This document shows positions 1 through 5,524 of a DNA stretch of 5,804 nt, piece by piece. The stretch is taken from the NCBI GenBank assembly GCA_030642205.1, contig DAOWOF010000159.1:1-5804 (forward strand). Reading direction: 5' to 3'. Position numbers and translations under genes: made by a program. The first letter of the stretch is position 1, and the number at the start of each line of letters is the position of its first letter. A model generated the notes under the pieces. It saw only the letters and a program-made list of their open reading frames with translations. It made no database searches and had not been told where the DNA came from. This stretch comes from Desulfobacteraceae bacterium. GTDB taxonomy: Bacteria; Desulfobacterota; DSM-4660; Desulfatiglandales; Desulfatiglandaceae.

Positions 1-1940
1 CTGATGGGAAGTTTTTTCCCTTTGACCTTGACATAGTCCAACAGGCGGCAGGTGATTCGTTCTTTTACATGGCTGTATGTAGTTTGAGAAATTAATATTT
101 GGCAGGAGTATTTTTTCGTAAGGCCTTCAAGGCGTGAAGTAAGGTTTACGCTATCTCCAATAACTGTATAATCCAGTTTTTGTTCGGAACCAATATTGCC
201 AAGGATGACATCTCCGGTATGTATTCCGATTCCAATATCGAGATCAGGCAGATCTTTGCCACTGTTTTCCTGATTAAGTTTTTTGAGGTCTTTAATCATC
301 TGAATTGCAGTTAATACTGCTTTATGATGATGATCAGGATCTTTCAAGGGAGCGCCCCAAAAGGCCATGACTGCATCGCCTATAAATTTATCAAGAGTGC
401 CTTCATTATAAAAGATGATTTTAACCATCCTGGAAAGGTAGCTATTGAGGAGACCCACTACTTGTTCCACTTTGAAGTTTTCAGAAATGGAAGTAAAACC
501 CCGAATATCTGAAAAAAAGAGGGTCAGGTTCTCACTGCGGCCTATCTCTGCCTTTAGATATTCGTCTCGATTATCTGTTAACAGGGAACCAAGAATACCA
601 GGGGACACATATTGCCCCAGTATATTCCTGATCCGCCTCTTGTCGCGGCCTTCACTAAGGCTTATATATGCAAATGATGAAATATAGGCGCTTATAAGGG
701 CAAATGAGGGATAAACAAAGGGAATTGCAAAATTATCCTTAAACAAGACAAATCCAAGACCAAGATAAGCCGCCCATATCACCAGCGGCATGATTACACG
801 AAGGAATATGCCTCTTAGAAAGAATATTGAAAATATGGTTATTATAATTAGCGTAAAAGCTATCCCCATACTTAATGGAGGACTGATAAATTTTAAAAAA
901 TCATTGCTTACAAGATTGCCATAGATAGAGGCATGAAGAAATACTCCGGGGGTATTTGTGAAAATGGATGTGCTTTTCAGATCCTCAACTCCCGCGGCGC
1001 TGGCTCCAATAAAAACAACTTTGTCTTTAAATTCTTTTGGTTCTACTGGCAGATCCTGAACTTGTCCTGTTTTGAGCATTAAGACGCTGGTTATAAGGCC
1101 ACCATAAGAAAACGTATTATATTTGCCATACATATTAACATAATAAAGATTATCAGAGCCTAAAGGAATCTCCATTAAGGAATTTGGCCCATACATTTTT
1201 AAAGAGCTTCTATTGATCGAAATTTTGTTAAATTGTCTCTGATCAATAAATGCTCCCATGGCCAGGGAAGGAAAATGTTTATCCTGATACGGGAAAAACA
1301 ATTTTTCCCTGCGATAAACACCATCTATATCCGGCATAAATGAGACAACGCCGATTCCTTTTGCCGCGTGATAAAGTTCTTTAAATGGCAGGTAATAGTT
1401 AGTATTTGAAATGATGTCATTTGCCACAACATTAATGCCAAATTTTTGACTAAAGGCCTGTGGCAGGGGCTTGTTCAGAATGCTTTTATTGTATTCATCT
1501 TCAAGGTCTGTAAAAATCTGTGCGGCATGATATACGTTGTCTGCTGATTTGGTTGCTTCCACCAATCTGAGGTCATTGTCCCCCAGGTTTATGTCTGATT
1601 GATTTGCTTCCAGTTGATTTTCTGTAAACAGAATATCCATGATTATGGATTTCGCGCCGCTTATTGATAAAAAATCGATTACATCCGCGTGAATTTGTCT
1701 TGGCCATGGCCATCTTCCCGCGATATCATTCAATGTTTTGAGAGAGGATTCATCTATCAGGATCAGGACTATTTCAGGAGGAAGGGCTTTATTATTTCTT
1801 AATAGCCTGGTCCTGATATCCAGGCTCATTAATTCCGGTCGTTCAAAAAAGTGGTTATTTTTGCCCAGAATGGTAATAAAGCTGATAATGATAATTATTA
1901 AAATAGCGTAATAAAACTTGTTTTTTTTATCCTGTTTCAT
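1..1940 (-). CDS. CHASE2-domain class III adenylate cyclase (C-terminus beyond window)
   Basis: Makes cAMP from ATP in the cytoplasm under control of an extracytoplasmic sensor. The minus-strand frame is open from ATG at 1940 to the window edge (646 codons seen). A hydrophobic segment (about residues 9-25) is followed by a CHASE2 domain (about 30-345) with the hallmark WPWPR at 77-81 and a late KVVFIGASAAG strand. Three transmembrane helices follow (about 358-427), then a linker and the cyclase domain (from about 468). The metal-binding Asp residues are D478 (FSDIRGFT) and D522 (KFIGDAVMAFWG). K518 and T592 (DYTVIGDSVN) form the adenine-selecting pair of class IIIb adenylate, rather than guanylate, cyclases. 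N599 and R603 are the transition-state residues. All catalytic positions are present, so it should be active. No good Shine-Dalgarno precedes 1940; an in-frame ATG at 1949 is the alternative start, and an in-frame stop lies just upstream. The sensed signal is unknown. It is transcribed divergently from the MBL-fold gene. Confidence 0.93.
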   Translation of the reverse strand, partial: MKQDKKNKFYYAILIIIIISFITILGKNNHFFERPELMSLDIRTRLLRNNKALPPEIVLILIDESSLKTLNDIAGRWPWPRQIHADVIDFLSISGAKSIIMDILFTENQLEANQSDINLGDNDLRLVEATKSADNVYHAAQIFTDLEDEYNKSILNKPLPQAFSQKFGINVVANDIISNTNYYLPFKELYHAAKGIGVVSFMPDIDGVYRREKLFFPYQDKHFPSLAMGAFIDQRQFNKISINRSSLKMYGPNSLMEIPLGSDNLYYVNMYGKYNTFSYGGLITSVLMLKTGQVQDLPVEPKEFKDKVVFIGASAAGVEDLKSTSIFTNTPGVFLHASIYGNLVSNDFLKFISPPLSMGIAFTLIIITIFSIFFLRGIFLRVIMPLVIWAAYLGLGFVLFKDNFAIPFVYPSFALISAYISSFAYISLSEGRDKRRIRNILGQYVSPGILGSLLTDNRDEYLKAEIGRSENLTLFFSDIRGFTSISENFKVEQVVGLLNSYLSRMVKIIFYNEGTLDKFIGDAVMAFWGAPLKDPDHHHKAVLTAIQMIKDLKKLNQENSGKDLPDLDIGIGIHTGDVILGNIGSEQKLDYTVIGDSVNLTSRLEGLTKKYSCQILISQTTYSHVKERITCRLLDYVKVKGKKLPI

Positions 1941-2104
1941 GATAAACATATAATGTTTGTATTCATTAAGGGTGAAGCCAGACTAATAATGATATGGAAT
2001 AAATTTATAGCAAATATCTTACCAGGTAATAATTGATGGACTTTTTACGAAGTTATCAATAATTACTTTAAGAGCCTCAAAAAACTGGCTCAGGAGAGAA
2101 ATTC
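1941..2104. promoter_or_regulatory. Divergent intergenic region between cyclase and MBL-fold genes
   Basis: This 164-bp AT-rich spacer must hold the 5' signals of both divergent genes. On the plus strand, TTTACG (2044-2049) and TTTAAG (2067-2072) are 17 bases apart and each match the sigma-70 consensus at 4 of 6 positions. On the minus strand a TATAAA lies at 2004-2009, with only a poor TTATTA 17 bases upstream. An 11-bp palindrome, TTACCAGGTAA (2019-2029), could be an operator. None of these is strong alone, and the plus-strand -35 candidate overlaps the loop of the hairpin at 2032-2060. Confidence 0.35.
2032..2060. repeat. Imperfect hairpin, possible decayed dispersed palindromic repeat
   Basis: ATTGAT (2032-2037) pairs with ATCAAT (2055-2060), and ACTT (2040-2043) pairs with AAGT (2050-2053), around the six-base loop TTTACG. 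A small internal loop separates the two stems. The core GACTTTTTACGAAGT resembles a palindrome (GACTT-TTTACG-AAGTC) that I recall as abundant between genes in Desulfobacterota genomes; that recollection could not be checked here. The last stem base is changed from C to T, which would suit an old copy. It lies 45 bases upstream of the MBL-fold start. Confidence 0.4.
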
Positions 2105-2782
2105 ATGCCTATTAAGAAAGCCTTTGGGAAAGAGATCAAGACAGGAAGTGTGCTTATGACATGGATCAATTCCTATTCAGGACTTATGATCAGAAGCCCA
2201 CAGACTACTTTGATTATTGATCCCATGGGGATACATAATTTAAACCAATATGAACATGTGGATGCTATTGTTATTACTCATGAACATTCAGATCATTTTG
2301 ATCCCGGTTTTGTATGTTCTCTTCAGGAAAAGACCGGGGCTCAGATCTTGACCACGCCCTATATTAGTCAAAGACTTAATGGTAACGAAAGCCACTCTTT
2401 GCTAATTGGTGATTCTTTTCCCCTGAATGATTTAATACTGCATGCTGAGTACTGTGATCATCCAGGCAACCAGCCCTTATCTTTTGTGATATCTACTGAA
2501 GATGGAATCAATATTTATCACCCCAGTGACAGCGACCCTTTTGCGTCCATGACTGAGATAAGAAAAAAATATAGCCCTCAGATATTAATTTATGTCAGTG
2601 TGTCTCCTAAAAAAGCAGCTCAAATTGCCGGCATGGTCAAACCTGAAGTTGTGATAACCTACTATACTGATAAATTTACTAATCCAAGATATATTAATGA
2701 AATCGCGAAAGAAGATCCCGAGATAAAAACCAAATTGATTCGACGTTTTGAGATTTATCAGTATCCTGATCAGGATGCATAG
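2105..2782 (+). CDS. Metallo-beta-lactamase-fold metal-dependent hydrolase, UlaG-like
   Basis: A 225-residue cytoplasmic protein with no signal peptide. The start is fixed by AGGAG at 2092-2096, eight bases before ATG. The fold is shown by LIIDP (36-40), the metal motif THEHSDH (58-64; H59, H61, D63, H64), a likely third-motif His in CDHPG (H119) and the Asp of HPSDSDPF (D142). These follow the order of UlaG-like/UPF0173 hydrolases, which cleave lactone, phosphoester or related bonds. Two positions look altered. The family's early Gly-His-Ser/Ala region reads WINSYSG, with Y24 where His is usual. The final metal-ligand region reads VVITYYTDKF, with Y187 where VVIPMHY-like sequences carry His. 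The second metal site may therefore be changed or absent, and hydrolase activity is not assured. It precedes the flavoprotein gene by 45 bp on the same strand, suggesting co-expression. The substrate is unknown; fold assignment is confident, catalytic role is not. Confidence 0.85.
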   Translation: MPIKKAFGKEIKTGSVLMTWINSYSGLMIRSPQTTLIIDPMGIHNLNQYEHVDAIVITHEHSDHFDPGFVCSLQEKTGAQILTTPYISQRLNGNESHSLLIGDSFPLNDLILHAEYCDHPGNQPLSFVISTEDGINIYHPSDSDPFASMTEIRKKYSPQILIYVSVSPKKAAQIAGMVKPEVVITYYTDKFTNPRYINEIAKEDPEIKTKLIRRFEIYQYPDQDA

Positions 2783-2813
2783 TTTTTACCTCTTCCTCAA
2801 GACCTTATGCCGC

Positions 2814-2819
2814 AAGGAG
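2814..2819 (+). promoter_or_regulatory. Shine-Dalgarno AAGGAG fixing the flavoprotein start at 2828
   Basis: AAGGAG ends eight bases before ATG 2828, an ideal spacing. An in-frame ATG at 2807 has only TCAAGACCTT before it and no ribosome-binding sequence. Homologous proteins of this family also begin just ahead of the motif LFxPxKIGxLxLKNR, which suits Met-Glu-Tyr-Leu at 2828. Confidence 0.85.
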
Positions 2820-2827
2820 TTATTCTG

Positions 2828-4876
2828 ATGGAATATCTGTTTCAACCAGGTAAAATTGGTTCTTTAAGATTAAAAAACCGGTTAATAGTAGCCCCCATGG
2901 GTATGTTCCTTGGCCAGCAGGGTTATATAACACAGCCTTTGATTGATTTTTCCGGAAAATTGGCTAAAGGTGGCGCTTCTTTGATTATTATGGGCGGCTC
3001 CATGATAGAGCATAGCCATGAGCCAGGTTATGAACGCCTGGCCGAGGCGCCTGCCATGAGTTTATGGACAAGTTTGGGAGATGATAAATTCATTCCCGCT
3101 TGGAAGGATCTTGTGGAATCTGTTCATTCCTGTGGGGGCAAGGTGGGGGCTCAAATAGCTCATCTGGGAAAATACGCATATTCCGAAATCCTCGATGGCC
3201 ATCCTCCTGTGTCAGCGTCACCGCTGCCCATCAAGGTTAATATCCTGTTTCAAGGTCGGCCAGGAGAGATTCCTCGGCAATTAACTATTCCAGAAATTGA
3301 AAATATTGAGGAAAATTTCGCTAAAACTGTCTTTAGAGCTAAAACCGCTGGTCTGGATATGGTGGAATTAAATGCGTCCACAGGATATCTTATCCGTGAA
3401 TTTCTGTCTCCTCTTACTAATCATAGGGAAGATGAGTATGGCGGCAGCCTGGAGAATCGGATGAGGTTCCTTCTGGGGATAATAAAACGATCACGGCAAA
3501 AGGCAGGAGATGATTATCCTCTGATTTGCCGTATCTCCGGAGATGAATTTTTGCCGGGCGGGAATTCCTTGAAGGAGGCCTGTCTTATAGCCCAAAAGCT
3601 CGAAGAAGCCGGAATTGACGCCTTGCATGTGGTAGGAGGAGGCCATGTATCCTCTGTTCCCATGAATCCTATGAATGTAAAACGGGGTGCCTTTGTCTAT
3701 TTGGCCCAAACCATCAAAAAGCAGGTCAGGGTTCCGGTTATTACCTGTCAACGGATCAATGATCCGGTTTTAGCCGAGGAGATCGTTATGGAAGGCAAGG
3801 CCGATTTTGTTGCTATGGGCCGGCCCTTTCTTGCTGACCCATCTTTTCCTGTCAAGGCAATGGATGGCAGAGCCAAAGAGATTCGACCCTGTGTGGCATG
3901 TAATCAAGGTTGTTATGATTCCATGTTTTTCATCAAACCTGTTGCTTGCATGGTTAATCCCGGTTTAGCCAGGGAAAATGAAACCAATCCCGGAAAAGCT
4001 TTAAAACAAAAAAATGTAATGGTAATCGGAGCAGGCCCGGCGGGATTAGAGGCCGCCAGAGCGCTAACATTGAAGGGCCATAATGTCGAATTATATGAAA
4101 AACAATCGCAGATAGGAGGTCTGATGAGACTTGCTGCTGCCAGCCCTGGTCGGGAAGAGTTTTTCAGTTTAATCGATTATTATACTCACCAGATGGAGAT
4201 CCTCAAGGTCAAAATATTTTTAGAAAGAGAAGCATCTTTTTCTTTAATTGAAAAAAGAGATCCTGACGCAATTATTATTGCTACTGGAGGCCTTCCATCA
4301 ATACCTTCAATACCTGGAATAAACGGCCGGAATGTATTAAATGCTATTGATGTCCTGAATGGCAAACTGGATACAGGAATGAATATTGCTATTCTTGGAG
4401 GAGGTTCCATAGGAGTAGAGACCGCAATCATGCTGGCTTCCAGGGGATGTATGTCTTCATCCACGGCTGCCTTTCTTATGGAAGAGGGGGCCTTGACAAT
4501 TAGCGAAGCCAGGGAATATATGTATGCGGGAAGAAATGTTACCCTGATTACAAGGCAGAAAAATGTTGCTATGGATATTGGTTTGAGTACACGTGGCTCA
4601 CGAATCAAGGCTCTAAAGCGGTTGGGGGTTAGAATAATAAGGGATGCTACCTGCGAAAAAATAATAGACAGGGGTGCTATTATTAAGCATAAAGACCAGG
4701 AACAATTTATTGAGGCTGATTCTATTGTCATTGCAGGCGGCTTTCTTCCTGATAATAAGCTGGCTAAAAAATACGATAGAACAAATAAGGAAGTCTTTAT
4801 TATAGGAGATGCCAGAAAACCTCGTAAAATGCTTGATGCTATTCATGAGGGGTTTGAGGTTGCTCTTCATATCTAA
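2828..4876 (+). CDS. Old-Yellow-Enzyme-type NAD(P)H:flavin oxidoreductase, 2-enoate reductase / 2,4-dienoyl-CoA reductase-like
   Basis: A 682-residue three-part flavoprotein that probably reduces an activated C=C bond using NAD(P)H. Residues 1 to about 345 are the FMN-binding TIM barrel: LFQPGKIGSLRLKNR at the start, VAPMGM (21-26), QIAHLGK (109-115), FLSPLTNHREDEYGGSLENR (192-211) and the phosphate-binding GRPF (331-334). Four cysteines, C355, C358, C362 and C374 (C-x2-C-x3-C-x11-C), bind a [4Fe-4S] cluster. The FAD domain starts at GAGPAG (401-406) with ATGG at 485-488. The NAD(P) Rossmann motif GGGSIG is at 524-529, and a closing FIIGDA lies around 657-662. Length and order match FadH, BaiCD and clostridial 2-enoate reductases, and the long insert after the second Rossmann motif, ending DIGLSTRG, is closest to the 2-enoate reductase branch. 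The His-x2-His/Asn pair of many OYEs is replaced by N182 and T185, while the proton-donor Tyr (Y187) is kept. The substrate cannot be named. A GC-rich stem-loop (4878-4890) follows the stop. Confidence 0.92.
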   Translation: MEYLFQPGKIGSLRLKNRLIVAPMGMFLGQQGYITQPLIDFSGKLAKGGASLIIMGGSMIEHSHEPGYERLAEAPAMSLWTSLGDDKFIPAWKDLVESVHSCGGKVGAQIAHLGKYAYSEILDGHPPVSASPLPIKVNILFQGRPGEIPRQLTIPEIENIEENFAKTVFRAKTAGLDMVELNASTGYLIREFLSPLTNHREDEYGGSLENRMRFLLGIIKRSRQKAGDDYPLICRISGDEFLPGGNSLKEACLIAQKLEEAGIDALHVVGGGHVSSVPMNPMNVKRGAFVYLAQTIKKQVRVPVITCQRINDPVLAEEIVMEGKADFVAMGRPFLADPSFPVKAMDGRAKEIRPCVACNQGCYDSMFFIKPVACMVNPGLARENETNPGKALKQKNVMVIGAGPAGLEAARALTLKGHNVELYEKQSQIGGLMRLAAASPGREEFFSLIDYYTHQMEILKVKIFLEREASFSLIEKRDPDAIIIATGGLPSIPSIPGINGRNVLNAIDVLNGKLDTGMNIAILGGGSIGVETAIMLASRGCMSSSTAAFLMEEGALTISEAREYMYAGRNVTLITRQKNVAMDIGLSTRGSRIKALKRLGVRIIRDATCEKIIDRGAIIKHKDQEQFIEADSIVIAGGFLPDNKLAKKYDRTNKEVFIIGDARKPRKMLDAIHEGFEVALHI

Positions 4877-4900
4877 AGCGGGGTACCCGCAACCCAAAGA

Positions 4901-4931
4901 AGTTATCAGTTGTCAGTTAGTCAGTTGTCAG
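4901..4931 (+). repeat. Left array of AGTTRTC heptamers
   Basis: Four head-to-tail copies of a 7-base unit are visible: AGTTATC (4901-4907), AGTTGTC (4908-4914), an eight-base variant AGTTAGTC (4915-4922) and AGTTGTC (4923-4929), then AGC. The same unit appears in inverse orientation at 5323-5339. The array begins 25 bases after the flavoprotein stop and ends directly before the four-helix-bundle remnant, so it marks the left limit of that cassette. Confidence 0.75.
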
Positions 4932-4953
4932 CACTGGATATTTTGAAATTTAA

Positions 4954-5097
4954 GGTTCTTGTGGAGAATTAAGAACACAAATTTATATTGGTATTGATTA
5001 TATTGAACCAGCAGCTGGCAAAAAATGGATTCAGGAAACAAAAGAACTCTCGGCGATGCTCGTAGGTCTCAGCAAATCCCTAAGAAAGATAAATTAG
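4954..5097 (+). pseudogene. C-terminal remnant of four-helix-bundle (23S rRNA intervening-sequence protein family) gene
   Basis: The frame reads GSCGELRTQIYIGIDYIEP, continuing through WIQETKELSAML to GLSKSLRKIN and a TAG stop, 47 residues. Family members have about 115-125 residues and a closely similar third and fourth helix: (R/K)GSCxELRTQLYIAxDLGYI, then a helix ending in xMLxGLxKSL. The first two helices are missing. The frame is blocked by TAA at 4951-4953, where the family has Lys or Arg before GSC. Residues readable before that stop (Tyr-Phe-Glu-Ile, 4939-4950) also suit the family, so one point change could have created the stop. Two residues appear to be lost between IGID and YIEP. 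No start codon or ribosome-binding site remains, because the heptamer array begins immediately upstream. Family members are small helical proteins of unclear function, found inside 23S rRNA intervening sequences and scattered in genomes, and related to the Avd accessory protein of diversity-generating retroelements. It is not expected to be expressed as a functional protein. Confidence 0.8.
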
Positions 5098-5099
5098 TA

Positions 5100-5105
5100 T
5101 AAATA
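5100..5105 (+). repeat. Left copy of TAAATA direct repeat (putative target-site duplication)
   Basis: TAAATA directly abuts the left end of the palindromic element and is repeated exactly at 5310-5315, directly abutting the right end. Position and identity suit a 6-bp duplication made on insertion. The AT-rich sequence makes chance agreement less unlikely than for a mixed-composition hexamer. Confidence 0.55.
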
Positions 5106-5309
5106 GAGGCTGAACGAAAACCATAGAACATTTGATAAAACAAATAGTTATCAATATTTTTTTTAAATGAAGATTTTAAAAAATTAAATTGTTAAACCGA
5201 ATTTTCTATAAAAATTGCCAATTTTTCCCAAAAAGTCAAAATCTTCGTTTTAAAAAATGACAATAATATACCGTTAAAACGGTAGGTTAAATAGGTTTCG
5301 TTCAGGCAC
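5106..5309. mobile_element. MITE-like 204-bp palindromic element
   Basis: The ends are inverted repeats: GAGGCTGAACGAAA (5106-5119) against the reverse complement of 5296-5309, GTGCCTGAACGAAA, 12 of 14 matching with ten consecutive. A second inverted pair, 5165-5177 (AAATGAAGATTTT) and 5238-5250, matches at 12 of 13 and shares exactly the same centre (5207.5). Smaller hairpins lie at 5132-5154 (7-bp stem), 5210-5226 (7-bp stem) and 5269-5284 (7-bp stem, 2-base loop). The interior is very AT-rich and codes for nothing. TAAATA flanks both ends. This is the anatomy of a non-autonomous element moved in trans by a DDE transposase encoded elsewhere; the parent IS family cannot be named from the ends alone. 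It inserted just downstream of the four-helix-bundle remnant. A structured RNA or bidirectional terminator is the alternative explanation for the symmetry, but would not explain the flanking repeat. Confidence 0.6.
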
Positions 5310-5315
5310 TAAATA
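5310..5315 (+). repeat. Right copy of TAAATA direct repeat (putative target-site duplication)
   Basis: Exact second copy of the hexamer at 5100-5105, immediately outside the right inverted repeat of the palindromic element. Joining the two flanks at one copy gives a continuous stretch from the four-helix-bundle stop codon to the right heptamer array. Confidence 0.55.
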
Positions 5316-5322
5316 TGCTTTT

Positions 5323-5339
5323 GCTGATAACTGATAACT
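5323..5339 (-). repeat. Right array of AGTTRTC heptamers, inverted
   Basis: Plus-strand GCTGATAACTGATAACT is, on the minus strand, two perfect AGTTATC units followed by AGC. It therefore points inward like the left array, with the same AGCA junction at the inner edge (TCAGTTATCAGCA here, TCAGTTGTCAGCA at the left). It marks the right limit of the decayed cassette. Confidence 0.7.
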
Positions 5340-5524
5340 ATTTTCTTGTTTTTTATTACAGCTTTTCAGGAGTAAGGTACTAAAGCAGATGAATGAATGC
5401 CTGATTTTTATATGTTCATCCGCTTGGATTTAAGATTTTAGAGAATGTTTTAATAAATAGGAAACTTGATTAATAAGGCAAACTCCGGGAATAAAAACCT
5501 CTCTCTGTTGAAAAAAAGGAGCTT
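5340..5524. other. Upstream region of the efflux adaptor gene
   Basis: These 185 AT-rich bases hold no credible gene, strong hairpin or convincing promoter. They must contain the 5' untranslated region, and probably the promoter, of the gene at 5525, because the repeats to the left end at 5339. The ribosome-binding sequence AGGAG is at 5517-5521. Confidence 0.5.

Larger units (their letters stand above)
4901..5339. mobile_element. Candidate decayed cassette: four-helix-bundle gene between inverted heptamer arrays
   Basis: The segment opens with AGTTRTC repeats and closes with the reverse complement of the same repeats. The outer 17 bases, 4901-4917 against 5323-5339, match at 15 of 17. Inside are a broken four-helix-bundle gene and a later 204-bp insertion. 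Without that insertion and one copy of its TAAATA repeat the segment would be about 229 bp, with the gene's stop only some 20 bases from the right array. This is a compact repeat-gene-repeat layout. Mobility is inferred from that layout; no transposase is encoded and no target-site duplication for the outer unit is evident. The alternative is ordinary intergenic repeats flanking a dead gene by chance. Confidence 0.45.

Noticed and set aside
324..687. Two short overlapping plus-strand open frames (62 and 80 codons)
   Set aside because: They lie antisense within the cyclase catalytic and linker region, whose minus-strand frame carries all family motifs. They show no domain and no ribosome-binding site.
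3491..3751. 86-codon minus-strand open frame
   Set aside because: Antisense to the TIM-barrel domain of the flavoprotein, with no supporting signal.
4186..4731. 181-codon minus-strand open frame
   Set aside because: It is the reverse strand of the FAD/NAD(P) domains of the flavoprotein. The composition is a by-product of the sense codons and it resembles no family I recognise.
4878..4890. GC-rich stem-loop GCGGG-GTA-CCCGC just after the flavoprotein stop, as a terminator
   Set aside because: The stem is only five base pairs and is followed by AACCCAAAG, not a T-run, so it does not meet the form of an intrinsic terminator. It may still protect the 3' end of the mRNA.
4613..4897. 94-codon minus-strand open frame overlapping the flavoprotein 3' end
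   Set aside because: Mostly antisense to coding sequence, with no recognisable protein features.
4901..4935. CRISPR array
   Set aside because: The repeats are seven-base units without unique spacers, unlike the 24-40-base repeats and spacers of CRISPR.
5389..5433. 14-residue open frame upstream of the efflux gene as a leader peptide
   Set aside because: The nearest AGGAG is about 16 bases before its ATG, there is no attenuator-like hairpin after it, and a frame this short is expected by chance.
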